Source: Sporosalibacterium faouarense (GTDB lineage: Bacteria; Bacillota; Clostridia; Tissierellales; VENL01). From it: a stretch of DNA of 52,178 bases. The position numbers and the translations under genes are program-made. The DNA lies in contig NZ_JAETGO010000086.1 of the NCBI RefSeq assembly GCF_016765695.1, positions 1-52,178 of the forward strand, written 5' to 3'. The notes below the pieces were generated by a model. It had not been told where the DNA came from, did not search any database, and worked only from the letters and a program-made list of their open reading frames with translations. Shown one piece after another: positions 23,528 through 33,857 of this stretch (position 1 is the first letter of the stretch; the number at the start of each line of letters is the position of its first letter).

Positions 23528-24988
23528 CTAGCTATCTTTCTCCCATTTTAAGATTGGTTTTCTAGCAGCCTGAACCTCATCTACCCTTTTTACAGGTGTA
23601 TTGAGTGGGGCATTTTTCACTAGTTCAGGATTTTCTTCTGCATCTTTGCTAATTTTTATCATTGTTTCTATAAACCCATCTATAGTTTCTAAGCTCTCAG
23701 TTTCAGTTGGTTCAATCATAATTGCAGAATCAATAATAAGCGGGAAATAAATTGTAGGTGGATGATATCCATAATCTAACAATCGTTTTGCAATATCTAA
23801 AGTAGTAACCTCGTTTAAATCTCCCTTTAACCCACCTAATACAAACTCGTGTTTGCAAATATGATCAACTGGCAAGTGATAATATTCTTTTAGCTTCTTC
23901 TGCATATAGTTTGCATTTAAAACTGCTGTTTCTGTAGCTTTTTTCAGTCCTTCTCCACCCATAGTCTGTATATATGCATAAGCTCTAACTAGAATACCAA
24001 AATTACCATAGTATCCTTTTATTTTACCAATTGAGTTAGGTTTGTCATAATTTAAATTATAAGTTTCTTTTTCTTTTTCTACTATTGGAACAGGTAAGAA
24101 TTCAATTAAATTCTTCTTCACTCCAACAGGACCACTCCCTGGTCCACCTCCACCGTGGGGAGTTGAAAATGTTTTGTGAAGATTCAAATGAACTACGTCA
24201 AATCCCATGTCACCAGGTCTCGTTTTTCCCATAATAGCATTTGTGTTAGCTCCATCATAATAAAGTAATCCTCCTGCTTCATGAACTAACTTTGCAATTT
24301 CCTCAATATTTTTTTCAAATAATCCTAGAGTGTTAGGGTTAGTTAACATTAGACCAGCTATATCATCTCCTAAAACAGATTTTAAGCTCTCAATATCAAC
24401 TTCACCATTCCTATTAGATTTAACTTCTACTACATCAAATCCAGCCACATGGGCACTGGAAGGGTTGGTTCCATGGGCAGAATCAGGAACTATTATCTTA
24501 GTTCTATTATAATCCCCATTTTTTTGGTGATAAGCCTTAATAATCATAAGCCCAGTTAATTCACCGTGGGCTCCGGCCGCCGGTTGTAGAGTAAACTCAT
24601 CCATTCCTGTTATTTCACTAAGCATTGTATTTAAATTGTACATAAGTTCTAGAGCACCTTGAACTGTCTCAACAGGCTGATATGGGTGCAATCTAGAAAA
24701 CTTACTTAATCCTGCAATCTCTTCATTGATTTTAGGATTATATTTCATTGTGCAAGATCCTAGTGGGTAGAAACCTGTGTCTACACCAAAATTTTTATTG
24801 CTTATTAAAGTATAATGTCTTGCAACCTGATTTTCACTGCACTCTGGCAGGTTTAATTCATCTTGTCTACGTAACTCCTTTGGAATTATGTTATCAATGT
24901 TAGTGTTATCATCTTCAAACTGTGATAATCTATACCCTATTCTACCTTCTTGAGAGATTTCAAAAATTAATTGATCATAATTTTTCAT
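23528..24988 (-). CDS. gcvPB: Glycine dehydrogenase (decarboxylating) subunit 2
   Basis: The 486-residue PLP enzyme has the lysine motif [21 protein letters not shown], with K272 binding PLP, and is the C-terminal half of the P-protein in its split form. With GcvPA it decarboxylates glycine and loads the aminomethyl group onto the lipoyl arm of GcvH. Its start overlaps the end of gcvPA by 4 bp (ATGA). Confidence 0.96.
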   Translation of the reverse strand: MKNYDQLIFEISQEGRIGYRLSQFEDDNTNIDNIIPKELRRQDELNLPECSENQVARHYTLISNKNFGVDTGFYPLGSCTMKYNPKINEEIAGLSKFSRLHPYQPVETVQGALELMYNLNTMLSEITGMDEFTLQPAAGAHGELTGLMIIKAYHQKNGDYNRTKIIVPDSAHGTNPSSAHVAGFDVVEVKSNRNGEVDIESLKSVLGDDIAGLMLTNPNTLGLFEKNIEEIAKLVHEAGGLLYYDGANTNAIMGKTRPGDMGFDVVHLNLHKTFSTPHGGGGPGSGPVGVKKNLIEFLPVPIVEKEKETYNLNYDKPNSIGKIKGYYGNFGILVRAYAYIQTMGGEGLKKATETAVLNANYMQKKLKEYYHLPVDHICKHEFVLGGLKGDLNEVTTLDIAKRLLDYGYHPPTIYFPLIIDSAIMIEPTETESLETIDGFIETMIKISKDAEENPELVKNAPLNTPVKRVDEVQAARKPILKWEKDS

Positions 24989-26328
24989 ATTATCTCCTCC
25001 ATAACTTTAACTAAGTAATCAATCTCTTCCTTGGTCCTCTTCTCAGTAACACATAGAAGAATTTGATTCTTTTGAAGAGGATAATCTCTTTCTATTGAAT
25101 AACCTCCTAAAATATTATGTTTAAGCAGTTCTTTATTTAACCTTTCAACTTCAATCTCTGATTCTAAAACAAACTCTCTAAAGAAAGGCTTCTGGAAAAC
25201 TGGCTTAAATTTTCCAGTCTCTATTAACTTGTTATATGCATAATATGCCTTTTGAGCTGTTTGTTCAGCCATCTGTGTCAATCCATTTTTTCCAAGGACA
25301 GCCATAAAAATAGTTGCAGCTAAAGCATTTAATGCTTGATTTGAACATATATTTGAAGTGGCTTTTTCTCTCCTAATATGCTGCTCCCTAGCCTGTAATG
25401 TCAATGTAAATGCTCTTTTTCCATCCTTATCAACAGTTTGCCCTACTATTCTTCCAGGCATTTTTCTCATAAGCTTTTTAGTGGTAGCCATAAATCCTAG
25501 ATAAGGACCTCCAAAGTTTAAACTATTCCCTAGTGGTTGGCCTTCGCCAACAGCTATATCAGCCCCATATTCTCCAGGAGTTTTTAACATTCCCAGTGAA
25601 ATTGGGTCAACATTCATAATTAGTAATGCTTTATTATCATGAGTAACCTTTTCAACCTCAGTATAATCTTCAACTATTCCATAGAAATTTGGATTTTGAA
25701 CTATTACTCCTACTGTATCTTTACTTAAATTGCTTTCTAATTGTCCAAAATCAGTAACTCCATCCTTTGCGTCTATTTCAATTACATTAATATCTCTAAT
25801 TTTCATATAAGTCTTAACTACTTCTCTAACTTCAGGATGGACTGTTTTAGAAATAATTACTGTATTTCCCTTTTTCTGAGCCGCAGCTAGTAATGCCGCT
25901 TCAGCTGTAGCAGTTGGTCCATCATACATAGATGCATTAGAAGCATACATCCCCGTAATATCAGCTATCATAGTCTGGAACTCAAATATAGCCTGTAATG
26001 TCCCTTGACTTATCTCTGCTTGATAAGGTGTATAGGAAGTATAAAATTCACTTCTTGATATTAAATGAGGAACTATTGATGGTATAGTGTGATCATATGA
26101 ACCTGCTCCTAAAAAGCAAGTATAGTCATCAGCGCTCAAATTTTTCTTTGCCATATCTTTCATAGTCTTTCTTACTTCTTCTTCAGACTTTGATGGATCT
26201 AAATCAAGTTCTCTATCAAGTCTAATAGATTTAGGAATATCACTAAAAAGCTCTTCTACTGAATCTATTCCTAAAAAAGACAGCATCTTTTCTTCATCTT
26301 TTTTAGTATTAGGAATATATGGATACAT
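24985..26328 (-). CDS. gcvPA: Glycine dehydrogenase (decarboxylating) subunit 1
   Basis: The 447-residue protein is the N-terminal half of the split P-protein. It shows [38 protein letters not shown] and [13 protein letters not shown], as expected. It works as a heterotetramer with GcvPB. The start follows AAAGGAGG and lies two bases after gcvH. The split form is usual in Firmicutes. Confidence 0.95.
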   Translation of the reverse strand: MYPYIPNTKKDEEKMLSFLGIDSVEELFSDIPKSIRLDRELDLDPSKSEEEVRKTMKDMAKKNLSADDYTCFLGAGSYDHTIPSIVPHLISRSEFYTSYTPYQAEISQGTLQAIFEFQTMIADITGMYASNASMYDGPTATAEAALLAAAQKKGNTVIISKTVHPEVREVVKTYMKIRDINVIEIDAKDGVTDFGQLESNLSKDTVGVIVQNPNFYGIVEDYTEVEKVTHDNKALLIMNVDPISLGMLKTPGEYGADIAVGEGQPLGNSLNFGGPYLGFMATTKKLMRKMPGRIVGQTVDKDGKRAFTLTLQAREQHIRREKATSNICSNQALNALAATIFMAVLGKNGLTQMAEQTAQKAYYAYNKLIETGKFKPVFQKPFFREFVLESEIEVERLNKELLKHNILGGYSIERDYPLQKNQILLCVTEKRTKEEIDYLVKVMEEII

Positions 26329-26330
26329 GC

Positions 26331-26714
26331 CTATTCCTCCTTTTCACAATACTCTTTATATTCCTCTGGGCTCATTAACTCTTCTAATTCACTATTATTT
26401 GATAATTCTATACATACTATCCAATTTTCATAAGGATCTGCATTAACTGCTCCTGGGTCATCTTCTAAGTCTTCATTTATTTCAACAACTGTTCCTGATA
26501 CTGGAGTATATATATCTGATGCAGCCTTAACTGATTCAATTGTACAAATGCTATCTTCAGCATCAAATTCTTCTTCTTCCTCAGGTAATTCGATATACAC
26601 GATATCCCCTAAAGCATGTTGTGCATAATCTGTTATTCCTAGATAAGCTTTATTTCCTTCAACTCTTACCCACTCATGATTCTCTGAATATAATAAACCT
26701 TCTAATACTTTCAT
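26331..26714 (-). CDS. gcvH: Glycine cleavage H protein (lipoyl carrier)
   Basis: The 127-residue lipoyl protein has the lipoylation Lys63 in the usual [14 protein letters not shown] segment. It shuttles the aminomethyl group between P, T and L proteins. It has a good AGGAGGG ribosome binding site and lies between gcvT and gcvPA. Confidence 0.96.
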   Translation of the reverse strand: MKVLEGLLYSENHEWVRVEGNKAYLGITDYAQHALGDIVYIELPEEEEEFDAEDSICTIESVKAASDIYTPVSGTVVEINEDLEDDPGAVNADPYENWIVCIELSNNSELEELMSPEEYKEYCEKEE

Positions 26715-26787
26715 AAAACACCCTCCTAATTATTAATATTGAAGAAACAATTCAACATACAATTTTAATTTTTAAACTAAATTTTAC

Positions 26788-27891
26788 TTACTTCTTATAA
26801 TTTTTCTTGTAGAACCTCTTACTAATTACTTCTGCATCAAACATTTTATTTCTAACTTTTATACTAATTTGGTTTCCAATTTGCCCTTGGTCAATATCTA
26901 TTAATGCTAGGCCTATCTTTTTCTCTAATGTTGGTGAGAAATATCCAGTGGTAACAAATCCAATTTTTTCATCACCCTTGTATACCTCATAACCATGTCT
27001 TGGAATTCCTTTTTTCATTTCAAATCCTACAATTTTTCTTTTCAGTCCCTCTTCTTTCTGTTTAACTAACGCCTCCTTTCCTATAAAATCGTCACTATTT
27101 AGTTTTACGAAGAATCCTAACCCCGCTTCCAATGGTGTGATTTCTGAACTGATTTCATTTCCATAGAGAGGTAAGGTAGCTTCAAATCTTAATGTATCCC
27201 TAGCTCCTAAGCCAGCAGGCTTAAGTCCTTTACTTGCTCCAACATCCATAATTTTTTCCCAAATTTTTGTAATGTTATTATTCTCTGTGTATATTTCAAA
27301 ACCATCTTCTCCAGTATATCCCGTTCTCGAAACTATACATTTTACTCCAGCAATATCAATATCTTCCTTGAAATAGAAGAACTTAATTTCTGATAAATCT
27401 TCCTGAGTTAATTGCTGTAATATCTCTTGTGCCATTGGTCCCTGAAGTGCTACCTCAGAGATCTCACTTGATATATTCTTAATTTCAACATCAAATTGCT
27501 CTCCATTTTTTTGTATCCAATTAAAGTCTTTTTCCACATTACTTGCATTAATAACCAATAGATAATGCTTATCACTATACTTATAAACTAGTAGGTCATC
27601 AACTACTCCTCCATCTTCATAGCACATAAAGGAATATAGAACTTGCTGTTCTTCTAAAACAGTTATATCATTTGTAACTAAATATTGGACAAAGTCAGAT
27701 GCTTCCTCTCCTACTACTTCAACTTCACCCATGTGAGAAACATCAAAAATTCCTGCTTTTTCTCTAACTGCTTCATGCTCCGGAATGATTCCCTCATATT
27801 GAACTGGTAAAGCCCATCCTTGAAAATCAATTATTTTTCCACCTTGATCTTCATGACACTTAAAAAGAGCTGTCTTTTTTAACCCTTCCAT
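26788..27891 (-). CDS. gcvT: Aminomethyltransferase (T-protein of glycine cleavage)
   Basis: The 367-residue protein fits GcvT throughout (GIFDVSHMGEVEVVG; TGYTGEDGFEIY; AGLGARDTLRFEATLPLYGNEI; KEGLKRKIVGFEM). It transfers the methylene group from GcvH to tetrahydrofolate, releasing ammonia. It is the first gene of the operon, about 110 bases after the riboswitch, with GGGAGGAATG as ribosome binding site. Confidence 0.96.
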   Translation of the reverse strand: MEGLKKTALFKCHEDQGGKIIDFQGWALPVQYEGIIPEHEAVREKAGIFDVSHMGEVEVVGEEASDFVQYLVTNDITVLEEQQVLYSFMCYEDGGVVDDLLVYKYSDKHYLLVINASNVEKDFNWIQKNGEQFDVEIKNISSEISEVALQGPMAQEILQQLTQEDLSEIKFFYFKEDIDIAGVKCIVSRTGYTGEDGFEIYTENNNITKIWEKIMDVGASKGLKPAGLGARDTLRFEATLPLYGNEISSEITPLEAGLGFFVKLNSDDFIGKEALVKQKEEGLKRKIVGFEMKKGIPRHGYEVYKGDEKIGFVTTGYFSPTLEKKIGLALIDIDQGQIGNQISIKVRNKMFDAEVISKRFYKKNYKK

Positions 27892-28004
27892 TTACATTCC
27901 TCCCTCACATTATTAATAACCACATTAGCAATATTTAATAGCTTCTATGAAAACATTTTCATAGACAATAAAAGGAATATACGGGCACATAAATAAACTA
28001 TGCC

Positions 28005-28225
28005 TATATATTCCTCTGTCCTTTTACCTGAAAGACTCATACCCTACAAAAGAAAGCTATAAAGTATTTCCATCTTCGGCGCCTAAAATAGGTCTCTCCA
28101 GAGCTCCGTCAGATAATGTTTCTTTTGCCTGAAAGTTTCTACTTTAGGTTGGCTACCTAAAGCATTGCTTCGTCGGCTATCTTTAATAGATATCTCGCAT
28201 TATCCTCATACGGAACATTATTCAT
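28005..28225 (-). ncRNA. Tandem glycine riboswitch controlling gcvTHPAPBlpdA
   Basis: On the minus strand two glycine aptamers are joined by a short linker. The first has GCGAGATATC...GCCGACGAAGCAA and AACTTTCAGGCAAAAGAAACATTATC; the second has CTGGAGAGACC, GGCGCCGAAGATGG and TTTCAGGTAAAAGGACAGAG. These GAGAGA/GCGCCGAAG/CAGGCAAAAGGACAGAG pieces are the signature of the family. It lies in the leader of gcvT and turns the operon on when glycine is high. The expression platform is not resolved from reading alone. Confidence 0.95.
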
Positions 28226-28676
28226 TGTTTTCTTATTCATAATAGTTACTATCTATTCACCTTCGCCATAATTATAGCATAAGAAAAAGGTTTTTAAAAT
28301 TAGTAATTATATACAAATAATTATAGTTATTATCAACAAAATCTTTTGATTATTTGTAAATATAGCACATGTAAATTTTCGTTAAAATATTATCAAATGC
28401 CTTGAAATACCTTAAACCTATTTATTAGCTAATATTAGTTAATATTTTAACATCTTTTCTTTTATCATTTATGTTTAATATTTATTCAATCTATACTCAC
28501 CTTAATTAGTATTTAAAATTATTATATGCAGTCTCATTGGGTTAATGTGCTCAATTAGGTTATAATAATTATTTTAAATTTCTTCTTACTCTATTTGGCT
28601 TTTAACTTAACATATTACCTTCTAAAACATATTATATATAAAACATATATAAGTTATTTTATAAGGATGTGATTTT
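28226..28676. other. 450-base AT-rich intergenic region
   Basis: The segment between the gcv leader and the sodC gene is very AT-rich with no long ORF. A possible plus-strand promoter TTGGGT-18-TATAAT lies about 115 bases before sodC. Nothing else was recognised. Confidence 0.45.
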
Positions 28677-29192
28677 ATGTATTATGACCATAATAGTTAT
28701 GGAATAATGGCAAGAGCCGATATACAGGGTGGTCCATTAGCCCCTAATCTAAAAGGTTATGTTGTATTTACCCCTGCTCCAAATGGTACTAATGTTTGTG
28801 CTCATATAACTGGTCTCCCATCATATAAGCCAGCTGAGAATGGTCAAGCTCCCATTGGTCCCCATGGATTTCATATACATGATAAAGGCAATTGTAGCAT
28901 TGGTGACTCTGAAGAACCTTTTCAAGATGCAGGAGGGCACTGGAATCCCAATGACCAACCCCATGGCAATCATGCTGGAGATTTTCCAGTTTTATTTTCT
29001 AACAATGGAAGGGCTAATATGTGTTTTTTTACAAATAAATTTACCGTTACTGATATTATAGGTAAATCAATAATAATTCATCAAAATCCTGATGATTATA
29101 GAAGTCAACCCTCTGGTAATGCAGGTAAACGACTAGCTTGTGGTATTATAAAAGGTTACCAAACACAATACTATCCTAAATTCTGCTTTTAA
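28677..29192 (+). CDS. sodC: Cu/Zn superoxide dismutase family protein without signal peptide
   Basis: The 171-residue protein has the SodC metal set: H66 and H68 (GFHIH), H88 (GGHWNP), H96 and H99 plus D102 (HGNHAGD), and H135 (SIIIHQ). C73 and C155 could form the family disulfide, and R152 the active-site arginine (GKRLACG). It would turn superoxide to peroxide and oxygen. There is no signal peptide or lipobox; most bacterial SodC is exported, so a cytoplasmic, spore-coat or non-classical location is implied. It has a clean terminator after it. All ligands are intact, so activity is plausible. Confidence 0.88.
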   Translation: MYYDHNSYGIMARADIQGGPLAPNLKGYVVFTPAPNGTNVCAHITGLPSYKPAENGQAPIGPHGFHIHDKGNCSIGDSEEPFQDAGGHWNPNDQPHGNHAGDFPVLFSNNGRANMCFFTNKFTVTDIIGKSIIIHQNPDDYRSQPSGNAGKRLACGIIKGYQTQYYPKFCF

Positions 29193-29236
29193 TAATCGAG
29201 CAAAACTTATTATTATCATATGTTTTTTCTAATAGA

Positions 29237-29262
29237 AAAGTCCTAGAAATTTCTAGGACTTT
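29237..29262 (+). terminator. Terminator after sodC (also facing the CapA-like gene)
   Basis: AAAGTCCTAGAAA and its reverse complement form a 26-base perfect palindrome followed by AACTAATAC. It separates the convergent sodC and CapA-like genes. Confidence 0.75.
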
Positions 29263-29295
29263 AACTAATACAGTTAATACAACTGTTTCTTTATA

Positions 29296-30324
29296 CTATT
29301 TTACTACACTTATATTTTTCTTATAAACTATTTGTGTACTCATTCCATCGCTATAGCTTCTTAATCTACTAAATATATATTCTGCCTCTTCTCCCTTTGC
29401 AATACTTGGTTGACAGTCTTTAATTATTATAGGAAATAAAGATATTTCCTTAATTTTATTCTTTTCTATGGATATATTTAAAATAATAGATTTATCTGTT
29501 TCTTGATGAATTTGTCTATCAAATATGAAATTTCCTAAACTATAAAATATATACTTATTTTTATACTTTTCAATACCTTGTAGCACATGAGGATGATGTC
29601 CAATAATTATATCTGCTCCACTATCTACAGCCATATGAGCTAACATTTTTTGATTTTCACTTGGATAGTTCTCATACTCATTACCCCAATGAAAAGATGC
29701 TATCAAAAAATCACATTTCTCTTTGGCTGATTTTATTTCAACTTCTAATTTGTCAAAATCTACTCTGGCTATGTCTGCCTTGTTTGCAAGATAAATATAC
29801 CCCTCTGGTGGAAATATACTATAGCCTAGAAATCCAATTTTCATACCTTTCTTATTAATTATCAATGGTTTTCTAGCATCTAGATAGTTTTCCCCAGCAC
29901 CCATATATTTAATATCATATCTTTCTAGCATATCCATTGTGTTCGACAATCCATGACTACCATAGTCCATTGAATGATTGTTAGCAAGATTTAAGATATT
30001 AAATCCTGCTTGTTTTAGAGCTGGAACATTTTCTTTAACACCTTTAAAAACCAAGTATGGCGCCTTATAAACTCCATAATCTCCTTCATAAATTGGGCCC
30101 TCTAAATTTCCCAAAACTATATCCTTCTTGTGAAGAATCTCCTCAACTTTCTCATAGGGATACTCAATTCCTTTTTGGTTTATTCTATCTTTAACACCTC
30201 TAGCCAACAATATATCTCCGACGGCGGTAACTTCTACTTTTCTCTTATCTCTTTGTATATAATAACCTAAAACTAACATCCCGATTATAAAGGCTATAAG
30301 TGATATAAACACTATATTTTTCAC
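29296..30324 (-). CDS. CapA/PgsA-like membrane-anchored protein (metallophosphatase-like)
   Basis: The 342-residue protein begins with one membrane anchor (NIVFISLIAFIIGMLVLGYYI), then the CapA domain: TAVGDILLARGV, LGNLEGPI, LNLANNHSMDYG, ASFHWGNEY, IGHHPHVLQG. The family includes PgsA/CapA of poly-gamma-glutamate capsule synthesis, but many clostridial members stand alone without capB/capC, as here. I take GTG 30324 as start because GAGGG sits eight bases before it; an ATG at 30339 lacks such a site. Its gene begins 22 bases after the DUF3160 lipoprotein gene, likely one operon. Confidence 0.8.
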   Translation of the reverse strand: MKNIVFISLIAFIIGMLVLGYYIQRDKRKVEVTAVGDILLARGVKDRINQKGIEYPYEKVEEILHKKDIVLGNLEGPIYEGDYGVYKAPYLVFKGVKENVPALKQAGFNILNLANNHSMDYGSHGLSNTMDMLERYDIKYMGAGENYLDARKPLIINKKGMKIGFLGYSIFPPEGYIYLANKADIARVDFDKLEVEIKSAKEKCDFLIASFHWGNEYENYPSENQKMLAHMAVDSGADIIIGHHPHVLQGIEKYKNKYIFYSLGNFIFDRQIHQETDKSIILNISIEKNKIKEISLFPIIIKDCQPSIAKGEEAEYIFSRLRSYSDGMSTQIVYKKNISVVK

Positions 30325-30346
30325 TCCATATGCCCTCATTCTTTAA

Positions 30347-32659
30347 TCAACATCCTGAACTATAAGGTTCAGTAGGCATAGGAATTTCTTTTTCTTCACC
30401 ATTAATAAATTTATCCATCCATTTCAGTTGAGATGGTTGCTTATCTTCTTTAAGAATCCTTTGCCATTCTTCATCAGTAAGCCTTTTATCTGAATCAAAT
30501 TCATAATAGCTAAATACTCCACCCCTTGTAAGATATAGCTTCCCATCAATAGGAACTACTACATAAATTTCATAAGCTGGACCCACTCCTACTTCAAAAT
30601 ATCCTCCTAGGCTAAATTCATTTGGAGCTATAGTATGAATATCTGCTATTATAGCCATATTCTTATCGGTTTCAGAAGTTATTTCAAACCATCTCATACC
30701 ATCTCCTGCAAAGGAACTAGTTAAATATTCTAATAGCCCTCCATAAGTTAATAACTGATAATACTCATCCTCTGTTAGTTCTTCATTTCTCAATTCTTTT
30801 ACTGAACAATTTAAAAGAAACTGGAGTAGGTCTTCGAACCTTTGAAGCTTACTTTCTAAACCTCCTGTTAAAATTTCTCGCTCTTTAAGATTTTTTCTTG
30901 AATATTGAGTTAGCCATAGTAACTTTTCATAAACCTCTACATTAGGCTCTACATATCCTCTAATCTTAGGTGGCTCTTCTCCTCCTCCACACTCAGCTCC
31001 ACTTTGTTTTCCATATAAAATGGTATCATGCTTTAACTCAGCCCAACTTGCCAATGCTGTGGATAACGATTTGTCTTCCCATGCTTCATTGGTCATAAAA
31101 GAAGGATACCCATCCTCAAACTCCTTAAGTAAGCCTTTCAATGTCCACATCCATCCATAATACATGTTCGATTTCCATTTATCCTCACTTAAAGCATCCA
31201 TTTTTTCTTTCATTTTATTAAAGTTACTCATATAACCTGGCCATTGCTCATCAACATTATTAATATTAGTCTGAATATCCAAAGCCCTTTCAGAACCTAT
31301 AACTCCCATAACATCTAATCCTGATGGTATAGGTCTAATAATTGGTTCAACTAGCTCCTGAACGATTTCAGCATCGGGTACATATCTTTGACCCATAAAT
31401 CTTAGCTGCTTACCTACAGGAGTAGTAACTGCAGTATATTTAGCTTTGATTTTAGGCTCTGGCAGTTTATCTGTTTCTAAATATAACTCATCTAACTTTT
31501 TCTCATAATTAAGTGTATTGATATCTGGATTATCTCCATAAACCTTTATTAAAAGATCTTTATAATCATATATTGTTAAATCATCTGAACTTCCTACATA
31601 GAAATTAGTTGGATCATAAATATTTTCCCATAACTCAATATCATTTGATCCATCCTTATCCAAGAACACACTATATGTTATTAATAAAGCTTGTAAGGTT
31701 TGTTCTATGTTTCTTACCTTATTATTATCATTGCTAATTTTATATAGAGGAAATGGCGCTTGACCATACCACATCATAGCCTTAAAGTATCTTTTGAAAT
31801 CATCGTTTCTAGTGTAATGACCCCTGGGCTTATATTGACTATAATCTAACTCGTAAGGAAAAATGTTAGATTGCTTAAACCCACTCTGTTCCCTAATTAA
31901 ATCATATTCATTATTTGCCATTTCAACAGCTCTCTCAGGTAAACCCTCTGGTAGCTCTTTATCAAGACTAATCCATGCTGTTGAAAAGAAGGCTATATTC
32001 TTTAATAAAGCTTCCTTTATTTCTTCATTATTTACTTCATTATATAGATAGACTGATTTATCAAGCATGCTTTCTGTTAATTTCTCAACTTTTCCCAATA
32101 GTTTTTCCAGTTCTAAAGTTCTTAAAGAATAATCAAAGAATATATGATATACCTGAAGTACAGAATCTGTACTAATAAAGGACGGTACCTTTAGATATTC
32201 ATTATTCTCATAGATATAAAATAATTGTTCTTCTTTAGTGGGAATAACGACAAATCCATTTTGACTTATAAGACTTTTTTGTTCTTCTGTGAAATTGCCA
32301 AATTGATCTAGATTAACTACATCGGATAAATCCTTGTTAATACTGTATGAAGGCACAGTTGTTTCAAAAGAAATTGGCTCATATGGCACTTCTATGGTTT
32401 TTCTAGGTCTTTCTGAGATAAAACTAACCTTATCTTTTTGATTATTTTCATCTTCATCAATATTGTTTTCATCACTTTCTTCTTTTTGAGAAACTTTATC
32501 TTTCTCAGAATGAGTATTTGTGTCAAGATTATCTTCTTGATTTGATACTTCAACTCCATCTTCACTTTTCTTCTCTACTGTACAGCCAACTGGCAAAACA
32601 ATGTTAGTAATAATTAAGAAAAAGCATGTCAAATAAGTAATTATTCTCTTTTTATACAC
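30347..32659 (-). CDS. DUF3160-type lipoprotein
   Basis: The 770-residue protein starts at GTG 32659, which follows GGGGGGATATTA; a longer ATG start at 32686 has that site inside it. It has a lipoprotein signal with Cys26 in LPVGC, then an acidic Asn/Glu linker to about residue 90. The large domain resembles DUF3160 of bacterial surface proteins (VYHIFFDYSLRTLELEKLLG; LRFMGQRYVPDAEIVQEL; CGGGEEPPKIRGYVEPN). The function is unknown to me. Anchored outside the membrane, it pairs with the CapA-like gene downstream. Confidence 0.75.
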   Translation of the reverse strand: MYKKRIITYLTCFFLIITNIVLPVGCTVEKKSEDGVEVSNQEDNLDTNTHSEKDKVSQKEESDENNIDEDENNQKDKVSFISERPRKTIEVPYEPISFETTVPSYSINKDLSDVVNLDQFGNFTEEQKSLISQNGFVVIPTKEEQLFYIYENNEYLKVPSFISTDSVLQVYHIFFDYSLRTLELEKLLGKVEKLTESMLDKSVYLYNEVNNEEIKEALLKNIAFFSTAWISLDKELPEGLPERAVEMANNEYDLIREQSGFKQSNIFPYELDYSQYKPRGHYTRNDDFKRYFKAMMWYGQAPFPLYKISNDNNKVRNIEQTLQALLITYSVFLDKDGSNDIELWENIYDPTNFYVGSSDDLTIYDYKDLLIKVYGDNPDINTLNYEKKLDELYLETDKLPEPKIKAKYTAVTTPVGKQLRFMGQRYVPDAEIVQELVEPIIRPIPSGLDVMGVIGSERALDIQTNINNVDEQWPGYMSNFNKMKEKMDALSEDKWKSNMYYGWMWTLKGLLKEFEDGYPSFMTNEAWEDKSLSTALASWAELKHDTILYGKQSGAECGGGEEPPKIRGYVEPNVEVYEKLLWLTQYSRKNLKEREILTGGLESKLQRFEDLLQFLLNCSVKELRNEELTEDEYYQLLTYGGLLEYLTSSFAGDGMRWFEITSETDKNMAIIADIHTIAPNEFSLGGYFEVGVGPAYEIYVVVPIDGKLYLTRGGVFSYYEFDSDKRLTDEEWQRILKEDKQPSQLKWMDKFINGEEKEIPMPTEPYSSGC

Positions 32660-32783
32660 TAATATCCCCCCAAATAAATTAATCAAAGAAATTGCACAAT
32701 ACAGTTTTATATAAGGTTATTCTAAATTTGTAAATATGTAGTTTTCTCATTTAAATTAAGCCCTTCTGTATTATGATATAAAC

Positions 32784-33788
32784 TTATTCTAAAATTAGAT
32801 TTTTCGATATACCCTTTTGCTTTTTTATTTCTTTTAATTCTCCATCATTATATTTAAGAGTTACCCATAAGATAGATTTTCCTTCTTTAATCTGAATATC
32901 AATTAAATTATTATTGTTTTTAGCTTTCTTAATATCTATAATGTCATCATATTCCTTGCTTTCTCCCATACTTTCAAATCCGAATCCCTTCCATTGATAT
33001 AAGTTGATTATCTTTCTACCGTCTTGTAGTAGTTCAATAGAAGCTATATTGTCAGCTTTATCATTATCAATATCGAGGAAAATGTAATCATCAAAAGGTC
33101 TTGATAGTCTTGATCCTCTCCATTTAGGAAATATACCTCTGTCTATCCATTCATAAATATATGGTCTATTAGCCATAATCGGATGAAATTCTGTTTTCTT
33201 ATACATTGTAATCGCTATTTCTTTTCTATCATCTCCATCAATATCACAGACCTGAACCTTCCAGGGATTCATATCTCCAAAGGAGTAATCTAAGATTTTG
33301 TTTAAAGAAGAATTCACTTCCAATATAACCATCTTTTCACCATATTTTCCATTGGTCTTTCCTGTTATAATTAAGAGTTCATCTCTTGAATCTCCATTTA
33401 AGTCTGAAGAGTCAATACTTAGTATATATCCTATATCTTTTCCTTTTCCAACTTCTATTTCATGTAACAATGTCCCTTCAGAAGAGTATATCTCTATTTC
33501 ATCTTGATTTTGAAAAATAATGTTATTATCTTTCATATTTTTCATAATTATTGGATTACTTACTTTGTTTTTAGTAAACTTAACTAGCTTTGAATGAAAT
33601 AAACTTTTATCATTTTTAATTCCTTGTATATTATAATTAAATAATCTTCCTCTAAAGAATGTTGCTTTATTATCAGATTTATCAAATATTGTAATACTCA
33701 TCTCTGTTTGAAATTCAAATAGAGTTAGCAAAGCAATGATTGTGATTATTATAACAATTAAAAATATTATATATTGTTTTTTCCCCAA
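32784..33788 (-). CDS. Membrane-anchored protein with FG-GAP/calcium-binding-like repeats
   Basis: The 334-residue protein has an N-terminal signal anchor (IIFLIVIIITIIALLTLFEF) and then beta-propeller-like repeats with DxDxDxxxD/E loops: DLNGDSRDE (129-137), DIDGDDRKE (182-190) and DIDNDKADN (239-247). Such loops bind calcium in integrin-like and VCBS proteins. It starts at TTG 33788 after GAGGGTGATTAA. Its role is unknown; with the neighbouring surface proteins it may act on the cell exterior. Confidence 0.65.
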   Translation of the reverse strand: MGKKQYIIFLIVIIITIIALLTLFEFQTEMSITIFDKSDNKATFFRGRLFNYNIQGIKNDKSLFHSKLVKFTKNKVSNPIIMKNMKDNNIIFQNQDEIEIYSSEGTLLHEIEVGKGKDIGYILSIDSSDLNGDSRDELLIITGKTNGKYGEKMVILEVNSSLNKILDYSFGDMNPWKVQVCDIDGDDRKEIAITMYKKTEFHPIMANRPYIYEWIDRGIFPKWRGSRLSRPFDDYIFLDIDNDKADNIASIELLQDGRKIINLYQWKGFGFESMGESKEYDDIIDIKKAKNNNNLIDIQIKEGKSILWVTLKYNDGELKEIKKQKGISKNLILE

Positions 33789-33857
33789 TTAATCACCCTC
33801 TATGTTCCATGCTTATAATATATTTAGACGTAATAATTACCATATTGTTCCTTTTAT

